Positions 33,296 through 42,023 of a stretch of DNA of 64,000 bases are shown piece after piece. This DNA is from Lentzea atacamensis (GTDB lineage Bacteria; Actinomycetota; Actinomycetes; Mycobacteriales; Pseudonocardiaceae): assembly GCF_003269295.1 (NCBI RefSeq), contig NZ_QLTT01000002.1:1-64000 (forward strand). The letters run 5' to 3'. Position 1 is the first letter of the stretch; every line of letters starts with the position of its first letter. Below the pieces are notes generated by a model that was not told the DNA's origin, ran no database searches, and saw nothing but the letters and a program-made list of their open reading frames with translations. The translations under genes and the position numbers were made by a program.

Positions 33296-33904
33296 CTAGT
33301 TGTGGCAGTCCTGGTCCGCGAGCGAGATGAACGCTGCAACGACCTTGCCCTTGTCCAGGCCGAAGACGAACCTTGCTGCCGGGTTGTTGTCGGCGACGGC
33401 GCTGTAGGAGTAGTTCGGACCGATCGGCTTGAGGTTGGTGTATTCGGCCTTGAGCTTCGCCTCGGTCACACCGATGCCGACGCCATCGGACGACATCGCC
33501 GGGGAGAAGGTGATGGTCGAGACGCCCAGTTTCGTGGACACCCACGTCTTCTCGCTGGTTCCGATGACGTCGTGAAGCGTGCAGGTGTGGGCACCCGTGT
33601 CGCTACCGTGGAGTTGAGGGCCGATCAGCTTGGCGTCCAGGGCCTGCTGCCGCGTCATGCCGAGCTTGAGCTTGCCGTAGCCGAACGAGTCGATCACCGG
33701 TCTGGCCGGTGGCGCCGGCGCGTTCGTGACGGTCTGGGTCACGACCTCGGTCACCACCGACACGGCGGGCTCCGGCACGGGCGGCGTTGAAGTGGCGTTG
33801 TTGTCGGGCGTCGGCGTCTGCGTCGGCGTCGGCGTGGACGTGCAGGCAGCCAGGCCGAGAGCCGCGGCGACGGTGACGAGGATGAGGATGAGCGAGCGGT
33901 TCAT
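33296..33904 (-). CDS. Lipoprotein with LGMT-type repeat domain (paralogue 1)
   Basis: 202 aa. Signal peptide with lipobox LGLAAC (Cys about 21), a Thr/Pro-rich spacer with VVTEVVTQTVTN, then a globular domain beginning FGYGKLKLGMTRQQALDA and ending DQDCHN. Two neighbours share the spacer and the domain (34000-34596, 34850-35665). Each has a Cys in the first third of the domain and one near the end, probably a disulfide. Cell-surface location; function unknown. Confidence 0.75.
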   Translation of the reverse strand: MNRSLILILVTVAAALGLAACTSTPTPTQTPTPDNNATSTPPVPEPAVSVVTEVVTQTVTNAPAPPARPVIDSFGYGKLKLGMTRQQALDAKLIGPQLHGSDTGAHTCTLHDVIGTSEKTWVSTKLGVSTITFSPAMSSDGVGIGVTEAKLKAEYTNLKPIGPNYSYSAVADNNPAARFVFGLDKGKVVAAFISLADQDCHN

Positions 33905-33999
33905 TTCTTGTTCTCCAGATGTGGGTTGGTTGCTGAGAACTCTGCTGGAGCCGCCTCCAAGGAACCTGCAGACGGCCTGCAAGTCCCTGCACGGCGGTG

Positions 34000-34596
34000 T
34001 CAGAGCAGGTACATCGAGCAGTCGGTGGCCTTGACGCCGAGCTTGGCGGTGACGACCTCGTTCGCGTCGTTGCCGGGCTCGCCGGTGAAGGAGTAGAGGT
34101 GGGTGCCGTCCAGGTCGACGGACCAGCCGCTGCGGTACTCGGTGGCGTTCGGGTAAGCACGCCTCACCTCGGCGAAGGTCGAGCCGGTACCGATGCCCCT
34201 GGACGTCCTCGCGTCGGCGGGCAGTGAGATGCGGACGACGCCGTGCTTCCTCGAGACCGCGATCCTGTCGTCGCCCACGCAGATGCCGTCGCCGTCGCTC
34301 TCCCAGGTCAGGGTGGTCAGACCGGCGGCCCTGGCCTCGTCGAGCGTCATGCCGAGCTTCATCGCGCCGTAGCCGAGGCGTCCGTCGGACTTCACAGCCT
34401 GCGGCTTGGGCGGGTGGGTGACCGTGGACGTCACGACCTCGGTCACCACGGAGGGCGGCGCCGGCGTTTCGGCCGGGGCGGAGGAAGGCGTCATTTGCGG
34501 CGCGGCGTTGTTTTCCGGCGCGGGCGCGGAAGTGCACGCGGCGATTCCGGCGACTGCGACAGCGGCAAGGAAGACGAGCTTGATCGAGCTGTTCAT
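34000..34596 (-). CDS. Lipoprotein with LGMT-type repeat domain (paralogue 2)
   Basis: 198 aa. Lipobox GIAAC, a spacer with VVTEVVTSTVTH, then LGYGAMKLGMTLDEARAAGL and a terminal DCSMYLL. The layout is the same as in the downstream lipoprotein and the upstream anti-sigma-like protein. TFAEVRRAYPNATEYRSGW resembles the equivalent KVADVKTSYPTATQNGS part of the third paralogue, so 34000 and 34850 are the closer pair. The gap to each neighbour is about 95-250 nt. Confidence 0.75.
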   Translation of the reverse strand: MNSSIKLVFLAAVAVAGIAACTSAPAPENNAAPQMTPSSAPAETPAPPSVVTEVVTSTVTHPPKPQAVKSDGRLGYGAMKLGMTLDEARAAGLTTLTWESDGDGICVGDDRIAVSRKHGVVRISLPADARTSRGIGTGSTFAEVRRAYPNATEYRSGWSVDLDGTHLYSFTGEPGNDANEVVTAKLGVKATDCSMYLL

Positions 34597-34794
34597 TCAA
34601 ACCCCCAGGCTTGTTCAGAAGACATCCATAAGACGCCATTCCTGACTGGTGGTTGCGAAGCCTGCTGTCACAGAAAAGTCACGACAAACGCCCGCCAAAT
34701 GGGCGCATAAAAGGCATAGGACGTCGCCTGAGCTGGACGGTTGCCAGCAAGGTCGTCACGAGAATGTCACAACATCGGCGAGGCGAAAAGGGGC

Positions 34795-34838
34795 TGCTGA
34801 AGTCCCGCCGCACCCCCAAGAACGGCAGGACTTCAGCA
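34795..34838 (-). terminator. Terminator of the sigma/partner operon
   Basis: TGCTGAAGTCC (34795-34805) pairs with GGACTTCAGCA (34828-34838), with an extra GCCG/CGGC inside. On the minus strand the stem is followed by GCCCCTTTT. It lies just after the stop at 34850. The rest of the 250-nt gap to the lipoprotein start at 34596 shows no gene. Confidence 0.8.
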
Positions 34839-34849
34839 AGATCAAATGG

Positions 34850-35665
34850 TCAGGCCATCGAGCAGTCGTTGGCGTTCAAACGCATTCGAACGGTGGTAAC
34901 CGTGACGCCATCGGTTTCGAACACGTACGTCCATTTCGGCGTTGCCGCCATTTCCACCCGCAGTTCCGAACCGTTCTGCGTGGCCGTCGGATAGGAGGTC
35001 TTCACGTCGGCCACCTTCGAGCCCGCGCCGACACCCCGCTGCGTCTTGGCGTAGCTCGGCAGAGTCAGCCGGACGATTCCCCTGGCCGGCGAGATGATCG
35101 TGGCGTTGCTGTCCGGCACGGTCGTCGTGGCGTAGGCGACGCACCTGCCTTCCGCGTCGGCGGGGCTGCTCGGCTCGACCAGCGAGCCGGTCTTCAGCGC
35201 GTCCGCCTCGCTCATCCCGAGCGCGAGCTTGCCGACCGCGCCAGGCTCGGCGGGCGGCGGGGCCGGCGGAGTGGTCGTGCGCGGTTTGGTGGAGCTTGAT
35301 CCCGTGGTGCCGCCGGGAGTGCCTGGGGTGTTGCCGTTGGAGTTCGGTGTAGGAGGGTTGACCGTAACGATCGTGGTCTGGGTGATGGTGCTGACCGACG
35401 GCGAGGGCGGGGTCGAGGAGGAGGTCGGCAGAGAGGTCGGCAGCAGGTCACCTGCCGTGCGGTCCGTCGACGAAGGCAGCTGGGTCAGTCCGATCCCGGC
35501 ACCGATCAGGGTGACCACGGCGAAAGCGGTGGTCACGGCGGAGCGTCGTCGTCGCCGGCGATCGGCACCGCGAAGCACCGCGTCGGTCGCGTCCGGAGTC
35601 ACGTGGACGTCCAGCCGATCGTCGCTGAAGAGCCTGCGCAGCTCGTCGTCGAGGTCGTCGCCCAC
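34850..35665 (-). CDS. Membrane partner of SigE-family sigma factor, with LGMS repeat domain (paralogue 3)
   Basis: 271 aa. The N-terminal cytoplasmic part (MGDDLDDELRRLFSDDRL..., 1-40) resembles short anti-sigma segments; a membrane helix (AVTTAFAVVTLIGAGIGL) and a Ser/Thr/Pro linker follow; then the extracytoplasmic domain VGKLALGMSEADALKTG...NDCSMA, shared with two lipoproteins downstream. It starts 3 nt after the sigma stop, so it is probably the sigma's regulator with an external sensing domain. Confidence 0.75.
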   Translation of the reverse strand: MGDDLDDELRRLFSDDRLDVHVTPDATDAVLRGADRRRRRRSAVTTAFAVVTLIGAGIGLTQLPSSTDRTAGDLLPTSLPTSSSTPPSPSVSTITQTTIVTVNPPTPNSNGNTPGTPGGTTGSSSTKPRTTTPPAPPPAEPGAVGKLALGMSEADALKTGSLVEPSSPADAEGRCVAYATTTVPDSNATIISPARGIVRLTLPSYAKTQRGVGAGSKVADVKTSYPTATQNGSELRVEMAATPKWTYVFETDGVTVTTVRMRLNANDCSMA

Positions 35666-35668
35666 CGG

Positions 35669-36202
35669 TCAGTCCTTTCCCAGGCGTGTCCGCAGACTCG
35701 CCATCGCCTTGCTGCTCTGGCTCTTCACGGTGCCGCACGAGATGCCGAGCGCGTTCGCGATCTCGGCTTCGGAGAGGTTCTCGTAGTAGCGCAGCACGAT
35801 CACCGCGCGCTGCCGCGGCGGCAGTTCGCGCAGTGCTTGCCAGAGCGGTTCGTTTTCGAGCCTGCTCAGCTCGGGAGCCACGGCACCGCTGTCAGGGAGG
35901 TCCGCGACGAGGCTCTCGCGGCGACGACGGCGCCAGATGCTGATGTGTGTGTTGGCCATGGCCCTGCGGACGTACGCGAGCGGGTCGTCACCCTTTCCCT
36001 GCACCGACATCCAGCGTGAACCGACCTTCTCCAGCACGGACTGCACGAGGTCGGCCGCGTCGTGCGGGTTTCCGGTCAGGGCGTGTCCATAACGCAGAAG
36101 TCCGGGCATGGACATGCGCACGAACTCCGCGAAATCCCCCACGGCTTCTGCTCTTCCCCCGCCGCGTTCGGCGGCCGACTCCAGCTGCAGCACCGCCGTC
36201 AC
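35669..36202 (-). CDS. SigE-family ECF sigma factor
   Basis: 177 aa. Region 2 has LLRYGHALTGNPHDAADLVQ (here LLRYGHALTGN-PHDAADLVQ), region 4 has LPPRQRAVIVLRYYENLSEAEIA... and GISCGTVKSQSSKAMASL. This is the actinobacterial SigE-type ECF group. GTG 36202 is chosen from a GGGAGG site about 10 nt upstream; TTG 36229 is possible. It is co-transcribed with the membrane partner at 34850 and preceded by a matching ECF-type promoter. Confidence 0.88.
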   Translation of the reverse strand: MTAVLQLESAAERGGGRAEAVGDFAEFVRMSMPGLLRYGHALTGNPHDAADLVQSVLEKVGSRWMSVQGKGDDPLAYVRRAMANTHISIWRRRRRESLVADLPDSGAVAPELSRLENEPLWQALRELPPRQRAVIVLRYYENLSEAEIANALGISCGTVKSQSSKAMASLRTRLGKD

Positions 36203-36244
36203 GGAAACGCCCCCTCCCCGAAGCGACAACTGGCTCCGGGAAGG

Positions 36245-36271
36245 TCACGCTCGGGTGCGCGAAACGGTTGC
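36245..36271 (-). promoter_or_regulatory. ECF-type promoter, GCAACC-N15-GCGT, of the first sigma operon
   Basis: On the minus strand GCAACC (36271-36266) and GCGTGA (36250-36245) are separated by exactly 15 nt, about 45 nt upstream of the sigma start. The other SigE-family operon in the window has the same arrangement (43435-43461). It may be autoregulated. Confidence 0.6.
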
Positions 36272-36280
36272 CCTACTTAA

Positions 36281-36616
36281 TCACAGAACGGCAACGGCTT
36301 CCGGCAGAACGAACGAACCGTCCTGCTCACAGGGGAAGGCGTGCACCTCGGCGACGGCCTGCACCGGAATCGGCCCGTACACGTGCGGGAACCACAGCGG
36401 CGAGTCCGCCACCGCCTCCCACCTGACCGGCACGCCGAGCAGCTTCGGATCGATCACGAGCAACAGCAGCCCGCTCTGCCCGTGGAAGAACTTGCCGGCC
36501 GTCACGTGCACGACGCCCCGGTCGGAGCAGTGCACGAACTCCTCGCCCGCCGGCGAGATCGAACCGGCCGACTGGGCCGCAGCCCAGTCGGCCGTCGAGA
36601 TGATGTGCAGCAGCAC
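36281..36616 (-). CDS. DUF952 family protein
   Basis: 111 aa. LLHIISTADWAAAQ at the N-terminus and GEEFVHCSDRGVVHVTAGKFF are the DUF952 signature, as is the C-terminal PHVYGPIPVQAVAEV. This family has a fold related to ADP-ribosyltransferase-like/PUA-like small domains and an unknown role. GTG start at 36616, one base after a perfect DnaA box. It does not appear to be part of an operon. Confidence 0.85.
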   Translation of the reverse strand: MLLHIISTADWAAAQSAGSISPAGEEFVHCSDRGVVHVTAGKFFHGQSGLLLLVIDPKLLGVPVRWEAVADSPLWFPHVYGPIPVQAVAEVHAFPCEQDGSFVLPEAVAVL

Positions 36617-36652
36617 TTATCCACAGCCCCTTGTGGACAACCCTGTGGACAG
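36617..36652. repeat. Second cluster of DnaA boxes
   Basis: TTATCCACA (36617-36625), TGTGGACAA (36632-36640) and TGTGGACAG (36644-36652) occupy the 38-nt gap between the DUF952 start and the DUF5926 stop. The first two are perfect boxes in opposite orientation. No replication gene is nearby. Confidence 0.45.
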
Positions 36653-36654
36653 AG

Positions 36655-37590
36655 TCATCGGAGCGTGATCTGACGGCCCCGCAGGCCGTCACGGGCCCGG
36701 CGCTCGGCGTCGGTCAGCGGCTCGTCGGACGCCAGCGCCTCCAGCAAACGCTTGCCCAGCGTCTCGGCCGGCTCCGCCCACTCGCGCGCGTGCATCTCGC
36801 GGTCGAGGTCCCAGACCGGCACGAGCAGGCCGTGCGCGCGGAACGAACCGGCATAGCGGGAGCCTTCGCCGAGGTCCAGCTCACCGCGGGCGGCCAGGCG
36901 CGCCATCGCGGGCACCAGCTTCTCCTCCGGCTCGGGACGGACCCAGCGCAGGTGCGCCTTGTCGCCCGCGTCCACCCAGTACGCGGCCTTCACGCCGGGA
37001 GCGTCGAGGCGCTCGGTCGGCAGGATCGCCGCGTTCGCGCGCTCGAGTGACAGCGCCACCTCACCGGTCGGCTCGGTGCCCTCCGGCATCCACCACACGA
37101 AGTCGCTGTGCAGCTCCGGCGTGATCTCGGCCTCGGGGTCGAGCAGGTCCTGCAGGCGGCCGGGGTTCTCGCCGTTGTCGGGGCCGACGACCGGCAGCAC
37201 GTCACCGGTCCTGGCCTGCTGCGCCCACTGCAGCGCGCGAGCCAGGTCGCGGCTGATGTCGCCGGACCGCGTCTGCACCTGCAGGCCGATGAACGGCACG
37301 TCGTCGCCGCGGATCAGACCGGCGGCCGCCATCGGCAGCACCGTGGCCAGCGTGACCTCGCGACCGTCCTTGACCGGCAGCTTGGCGATCGCGGACGGCA
37401 CGAACTCGCGCAACGCGATCAGCTCGCACTCGGCGGCCAGGCCCTCGAACGGCCGGGAAACGATCACGTCGGTCGCGCCGCCGGGCGCGCCGTGGCAGGC
37501 CTTGTAGCGCTTGCCGGACCCGCACGGACAGGGCTGCTTCGGGTTGATCCCGTCCTTGGGTGCGTCCTTGACCGCGGTCCGCTTGGCCAC
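36655..37590 (-). CDS. DUF5926 family protein with N-terminal SEC-C zinc motif
   Basis: 311 aa. The N-terminal PCPCGSGKRYKACHG is a SEC-C metal-binding motif, as in SecA; the rest (SRPFEGLAAECELIALREFV...) is the DUF5926 domain common in actinobacteria. No catalytic motif is recognised. GTG start. It is a conserved housekeeping-type gene of unknown function. Confidence 0.85.
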   Translation of the reverse strand: MAKRTAVKDAPKDGINPKQPCPCGSGKRYKACHGAPGGATDVIVSRPFEGLAAECELIALREFVPSAIAKLPVKDGREVTLATVLPMAAAGLIRGDDVPFIGLQVQTRSGDISRDLARALQWAQQARTGDVLPVVGPDNGENPGRLQDLLDPEAEITPELHSDFVWWMPEGTEPTGEVALSLERANAAILPTERLDAPGVKAAYWVDAGDKAHLRWVRPEPEEKLVPAMARLAARGELDLGEGSRYAGSFRAHGLLVPVWDLDREMHAREWAEPAETLGKRLLEALASDEPLTDAERRARDGLRGRQITLR

Positions 37591-37617
37591 CTTGGCCCTC
37601 CTCGTGTTCAGGCTTGG

Positions 37618-38358
37618 TCAGGTCGCCAAGTTAGCCGTCAGCAGGCGGCGGGTGTTCGCCGGGGCGTTCGTCGCGAGGTAGCGGACCCCCAGGTCACGGC
37701 ACAGCGCGACGTCCTCCGCGCTGTCCACCGTCCACACGTACGTCTCGTGCCCCGCCCGGCGCGCCCGATCGACGTAACCGGGGTCGTTGCGCAGAACGTG
37801 CACACCGGGCCCGGTGTAGTCGGCGAACGACGGCAGCGCGCCACTGCGGTACCGGCCGAGGCGGTCGAGCAGCAGCACCGTGCGGATGTCCGGCGCCTGG
37901 TCGCGGAACGCCTTCACGGCAGTGGGCGAGAACGACATCATGACGATCTGGCTGTCGAGCTTGTGCCTCTTGAGTGCCTCGACGAGCTTGCGTTCGATCT
38001 CGTTGCGGTAGCGGACCGGGTGCTTCGTCTCGATGAAGAGCTGCACGTTCGAGCCCTTGACCAGCTCCAGCAGCTGGTCCAGCACGAGCAGCTCGGCCGG
38101 CTGGCCATGACGGTGCCAGCTGCCGTAGTCGTGCTTCTTCAGCTCTTCCAGCGTGAGCGCACTGACCGTGCCACGGGCGTTGGACGTGCGGGTGAGCGTG
38201 CGGTCGTGCACACACACGATCTCACCGTCCTTGGAGAGGCGGATGTCGCACTCGAGTCCGTCCGCACCCTCCTTCAAAGCCAGCTCGTAGGCGCCGATGG
38301 TGTGCTCGGGACGGTCGGTGGACGCGCCACGGTGCGCGACGATCGATGGCAGCTGCAC
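37618..38358 (-). CDS. Cytoplasmic glycerophosphodiester phosphodiesterase
   Basis: 246 aa. The catalytic core VAHRGAS...PEHTIGAYELAL, LECDIRLSKDGEIVCVHD (His, Glu, Asp metal/catalytic residues) and FIETKHP define GDPD. It hydrolyses glycerophosphodiesters to glycerol-3-phosphate and alcohol. There is no signal peptide, unlike the second GDPD at 39634. GTG 38358 gives the usual short N-terminus before VAHRG; ATG 38400/38397 is possible. Confidence 0.88.
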   Translation of the reverse strand: MQLPSIVAHRGASTDRPEHTIGAYELALKEGADGLECDIRLSKDGEIVCVHDRTLTRTSNARGTVSALTLEELKKHDYGSWHRHGQPAELLVLDQLLELVKGSNVQLFIETKHPVRYRNEIERKLVEALKRHKLDSQIVMMSFSPTAVKAFRDQAPDIRTVLLLDRLGRYRSGALPSFADYTGPGVHVLRNDPGYVDRARRAGHETYVWTVDSAEDVALCRDLGVRYLATNAPANTRRLLTANLAT

Positions 38359-38448
38359 AACCCCGAACGATAGTTCGTAGGCAACAATTTGAGGCATCAA
38401 TCAAATGGACGTGGACGAAACGCGGATCGCGACTTACCGTCCCGCCTT

Positions 38449-39633
38449 GTGACGTTCGACCAGCGTGATCCCGCGTTCATCGCCGACCCGTACCCGGCCT
38501 TCGCCGCCCTGCGCGAAGCCGGTGAGGTGCATCACCATGAGCAGATGGGCGTCGCGGTCGCCGTCTCGCACGCCGCCTGTTCCGCCGTGCTGCGGCACCG
38601 CTCGCTCGGCCGGATCTGGTCGGACGTGAAGCCGGTGGAGCAGTTCATGGCGTTCAACCTGCTGCACCGCAACTCGCTGCTGGAGAACGAACCGCCCACG
38701 CACACCCGCCTGCGCCGACTGGTCGCCGCCGCGTTCGGCCGCGGTCACGTCGAGCGCCTGCGCCCGTGGGTCGCCGACCTGGCCGACCGGCTGGTCGACG
38801 AACTGGTCGCGAAGATCGACGACCAGGGCCAGGGCGACCTGCTCGCCCACGTCGCCGCGCCACTTCCGGTCGAGGTGATCGCCGAGCTGCTCGGCGTCCC
38901 CGGCCAGGACCGCTACCTGCTGCAGCCGTGGTCGAACGCCATCGTGAAGATGTACGAGTACGGCCTGCCCGCCGAGCAGCAGGAGGCCGCGGAACGCGCC
39001 GCCGCGGAGTTCGTCGCCTACCTGCGCGAACTGATCGCGCTGCGCCGCAAGACCCCCGGCTCCGACCTCGTCTCCGACCTGGTCGCCGTCACCGACACCG
39101 ACGGCGCCAGGCTGACCGAGGACGAACTCGTCGCCACCGCCGTGCTCCTGCTGATGGCGGGCCACGAGGCCACGGTCAACGTCATCGGCAACGGCGTCTA
39201 CGCCCTGATGTGCCACCGCTCGCAGTGGGAACGCCTCTCGCCCGATCTCATGCCCACGGCTGTCGAGGAGCTCATCCGCTTCGACTCGCCGTTGCAGCTC
39301 TTCGAACGCACCGCCACCGAACGCGTCGAGATCGCCGGCCACGTCGTCGAGCCGGGCGAGAAGATCGCCGCGCTGCTCGGTGCGGCCGCGCGCGACCCGC
39401 TGGTCTTCGAGAACCCGGACACGCTCGACGTCGGCCGCGAGAAGAACCAGCACCTCGGGTTCGGCATGGGCATCCACTACTGCCTGGGTGCGCCGCTGGC
39501 CCGCATCGAGGTGGAGGCGGCGCTGTCCTCGTTGCACCGCAAGCTGCCCGGTGCCGTGCTGGCCGAGGAACCGAACCGGCGCGCGGAGTTCGTGATCCGC
39601 GGCCTGCACTCGCTCCCGCTCGGCGCGGAGTAG
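38449..39633 (+). CDS. Cytochrome P450
   Basis: 394 aa, full length. The I-helix is LLMAGHEATVN (the usual acid/Thr region as HEAT), the K-helix is EELIR (ExxR), and the heme loop GFGMGIHYCLGAPLAR carries the axial Cys. Soluble bacterial CYP105/107-like type that needs ferredoxin partners, none of which is encoded nearby. Substrate unknown. The GTG start follows a TACCGT -10-like box closely. The stop abuts the convergent GDPD stop. Confidence 0.92.
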   Translation: MTFDQRDPAFIADPYPAFAALREAGEVHHHEQMGVAVAVSHAACSAVLRHRSLGRIWSDVKPVEQFMAFNLLHRNSLLENEPPTHTRLRRLVAAAFGRGHVERLRPWVADLADRLVDELVAKIDDQGQGDLLAHVAAPLPVEVIAELLGVPGQDRYLLQPWSNAIVKMYEYGLPAEQQEAAERAAAEFVAYLRELIALRRKTPGSDLVSDLVAVTDTDGARLTEDELVATAVLLLMAGHEATVNVIGNGVYALMCHRSQWERLSPDLMPTAVEELIRFDSPLQLFERTATERVEIAGHVVEPGEKIAALLGAAARDPLVFENPDTLDVGREKNQHLGFGMGIHYCLGAPLARIEVEAALSSLHRKLPGAVLAEEPNRRAEFVIRGLHSLPLGAE

Positions 39634-40647
39634 CTATCGCTTGGGATAGCGCTTGGGGAGCTTGAGACCCCGTTCCTTCATGACGGTGCGCAAGCGGTCC
39701 GGGTAGTCGGTGATGATGCCGTCCACGCCGTCGTCGATCAGCTTGTGCATCGTCGCCGGGTCGTTCACCGTCCACGGGATCACCTTCAGCCCGTGGCGCT
39801 GAGCGTCAGCGACGAGTTCCTTCGTGGTGAAGGGAACGTAGTTCGGGTCGCCGACCTTGCCGTTCTGCGGATTGCCGTGAACCGGCGACAAAGCCTTGGC
39901 GCCGAAGGACTTCACGGCGCGGGCGACGCTGCCGCCGAAGTCGTCCAGGTTCAGTCCACCCGTCCACGGCGAGCCGGGACGCAGGAACTCCGGCTGCGTC
40001 AGCGCCACCAACGGGATGCGCGGCTCGACCTCGCGCAGCCGCATCAACGTGCCCCAGTCGAACGACTGGATCGTCACGTTGGGCAGGAAGCCCGAACGCC
40101 GGATCTCACGGACTGCGCGCTGCACGAACTGCTCACGCGGTGCGGTCTCGTGCGGTGCGGCGGCCTCGACCTTGGTCTCGATGTTGAAGCGGATGCCCCA
40201 CGCGCGGTGCTTGCGCGCCAGGTCGAACAGCTCGGCGAGCGTGGGCATGCGGGCGCCGGGCGAGAGCTCCTGGTCCGGGTACTGCGACCACCGCGTGCTG
40301 CCGCAGTCGAGGGTGCGGACCTGGGCGAACGTCAGGTCCTTCACGTACTTGCCCGCGTAGGGGAACTCGGGATCACCTGCGAACGCAGGCTTGGTGTCGA
40401 GGCACTTCGCCGGGTTCGTCCTGCGGTCGTGGGTGATGACCTCACGGCCGTCCCTGGTGATCTGGAGGTCGAGTTCCAGCGTCGTGACGCCGAGTTCGAG
40501 CGCCTTGCCGAACGCCTTGACCGTGCTCTCCACCGTGAGACCGATGCCGCCGCGGTGGGCCTGCAGGTCGAAGTCCCTGTGGTGGTTCGCCTCAGCTGCC
40601 GACGGTGTGGCCATTGCGATCACCAGAGCCCCGACGAGTGTCCGCAT
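39634..40647 (-). CDS. Secreted glycerophosphodiester phosphodiesterase
   Basis: 337 aa. Signal peptide (TLVGALVIAMATPSAAEA), then QAHRGGIGLTVEST, LELDLQITRDGREVITHD and FNIETKVE, the GDPD catalytic residues. The C-terminal IPWTVNDPATMHKLIDDGVD is typical of the family. It probably releases glycerol-3-phosphate from extracellular phosphodiesters for phosphate supply. ATG at 40647. Confidence 0.9.
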   Translation of the reverse strand: MRTLVGALVIAMATPSAAEANHHRDFDLQAHRGGIGLTVESTVKAFGKALELGVTTLELDLQITRDGREVITHDRRTNPAKCLDTKPAFAGDPEFPYAGKYVKDLTFAQVRTLDCGSTRWSQYPDQELSPGARMPTLAELFDLARKHRAWGIRFNIETKVEAAAPHETAPREQFVQRAVREIRRSGFLPNVTIQSFDWGTLMRLREVEPRIPLVALTQPEFLRPGSPWTGGLNLDDFGGSVARAVKSFGAKALSPVHGNPQNGKVGDPNYVPFTTKELVADAQRHGLKVIPWTVNDPATMHKLIDDGVDGIITDYPDRLRTVMKERGLKLPKRYPKR

Positions 40648-40714
40648 CCACCCAACCTGGCACTCGCGCGGCGTGGCGGGAAGGTCCTGACGTACGAACG
40701 TCGCCTGAACAGAT

Positions 40715-41623
40715 TCAGCGGGGCGAGCCGGAGGCGCGGACCGAACGAAGTGGCGGTTCCGGCGCGTCCTTCACCTCGACGACGCGCATCAGCCGGACGG
40801 ACGCGGCGTCCACCGGCAGCATCAGGGTGGTGATGCGGCGGATGACCAGCGCACCGGCCACCAGCGCGCCGACGAGCACCAGGTTGGCGACCGTGTGCAC
40901 GAGGATGGCGTCGGCCTGGGACTGGATGCTGTCGCCGACGATCCGCCACAGCCAGGTGATCACGACCATCAGGTACGACGCCGCCCACAGGCCCCACCAC
41001 CAGAGCAGGAGCTTGGAGGGGCGGGGACGTTCGTCGGCCGGGCGGCGGGCGACGGCGTGCTCGAGCTCGGCCATCACCGAGCCGGGCACGACGAGGTTCA
41101 CGCCGGGCACCAGGAGACTGAGCAGGGCGGAGCGGCCGGAGCGGGAAGGGCCGTAGCCCACGATGGTGGCGGCGACCTTGCGGGCGCGGTGGACCCACAA
41201 CGCGCCGAAGAGCAACGCCAGCTGCCAGCCGAACATCAGGATGATCTCGGAGGTCAGGACCATCGCGTCGGAGGTGGCGACGACGTTCGGGGAGAGCGCG
41301 CCGTACCGGCTCAGCGCGAGCAGGACGTAGCGCCAGATCTCGGAGCCCGCTGCCCACAGCGCGAGCCCTGCGACGAGCCAGAGGGTGTTCTGCGCGGTCT
41401 TGCCCAGCCTGCGCACACCGTCGACCGAGTCGGCCTGCTCGACGGTGCCGGCCACGGCCGTCGGCCAGCGCCACGCCAGCAGCGGGAAGCCCCAGCGCGG
41501 CGGGACCGGGTAGTTCGGCGGGCCACCGTAGGACAACCGCTGCGACCGGCGCGAAGGCTGCGGGTACGCACCGGATGGCGGCGTCGCCACCCAGTCCACA
41601 CGCATCGGCTGCAACGGCTGCAC
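40715..41623 (-). CDS. DUF4328 membrane protein
   Basis: 302 aa. A Pro/Arg-rich N-terminus followed by about six membrane helices; FGWQLALLFGALWVHRARK and LLWWWGLWAASYLMVV are typical of DUF4328. Function unknown. GTG 41623 starts 2 nt after the rhodanese stop (TGATCGTG), so the two are coupled; an inner ATG at 41605 is also possible. Confidence 0.75.
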   Translation of the reverse strand: MQPLQPMRVDWVATPPSGAYPQPSRRSQRLSYGGPPNYPVPPRWGFPLLAWRWPTAVAGTVEQADSVDGVRRLGKTAQNTLWLVAGLALWAAGSEIWRYVLLALSRYGALSPNVVATSDAMVLTSEIILMFGWQLALLFGALWVHRARKVAATIVGYGPSRSGRSALLSLLVPGVNLVVPGSVMAELEHAVARRPADERPRPSKLLLWWWGLWAASYLMVVITWLWRIVGDSIQSQADAILVHTVANLVLVGALVAGALVIRRITTLMLPVDAASVRLMRVVEVKDAPEPPLRSVRASGSPR

Positions 41624-41625
41624 GA

Positions 41626-41964
41626 TCAGATGACCTCGGGTTCCATGCCGTCGACGCCGCCTTCGAGAGGACGGCCGTGAGCGTCCCAGTGCTGCATGCC
41701 GCCCTCGACGTTGACGGCCTCCCAGCCGTTCTCGTTGAGGTACTGGGTCACGCGGGCGGAACGGCCACCGGCCCGGCACACGACGTAGAGCTGCACGTCG
41801 TTCGGCACCTCGTCGAGCCGGGCACCGATCTCGCTCATGGGGATGTGCAGCGCGCCGGGCGCATGGCCGGCGTCCCACTCGTCCTGCTCGCGCACGTCCA
41901 GCAGGACGGCGCCCTCCGGCAGCACGGCGGGAACGTCAGCGATCTCCACGCTTGGAACAGTCAC
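41626..41964 (-). CDS. Single-domain rhodanese-like protein
   Basis: 112 aa. The active-site loop is VVCRAGGRSARV, with the persulfide-forming Cys; the N-terminal VLLDVREQDEWDAGHAPGA is the classic rhodanese motif. It probably transfers sulfur; the acceptor is unknown. GTG start. A DUF4328 membrane protein follows immediately. Confidence 0.9.
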   Translation of the reverse strand: MTVPSVEIADVPAVLPEGAVLLDVREQDEWDAGHAPGALHIPMSEIGARLDEVPNDVQLYVVCRAGGRSARVTQYLNENGWEAVNVEGGMQHWDAHGRPLEGGVDGMEPEVI

Positions 41965-42023
41965 GCCCTAGATGTTGCCATGCCGGAGGTTGCACGGACG
42001 TGAACCTCCGGCACGGCACACCC

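Noticed and set aside
34596..34850. A small gene in the 254-nt gap between the two sigma-linked surface proteins
   Set aside because: No frame with a ribosome site and suitable codon use; the structured part is explained as a terminator.
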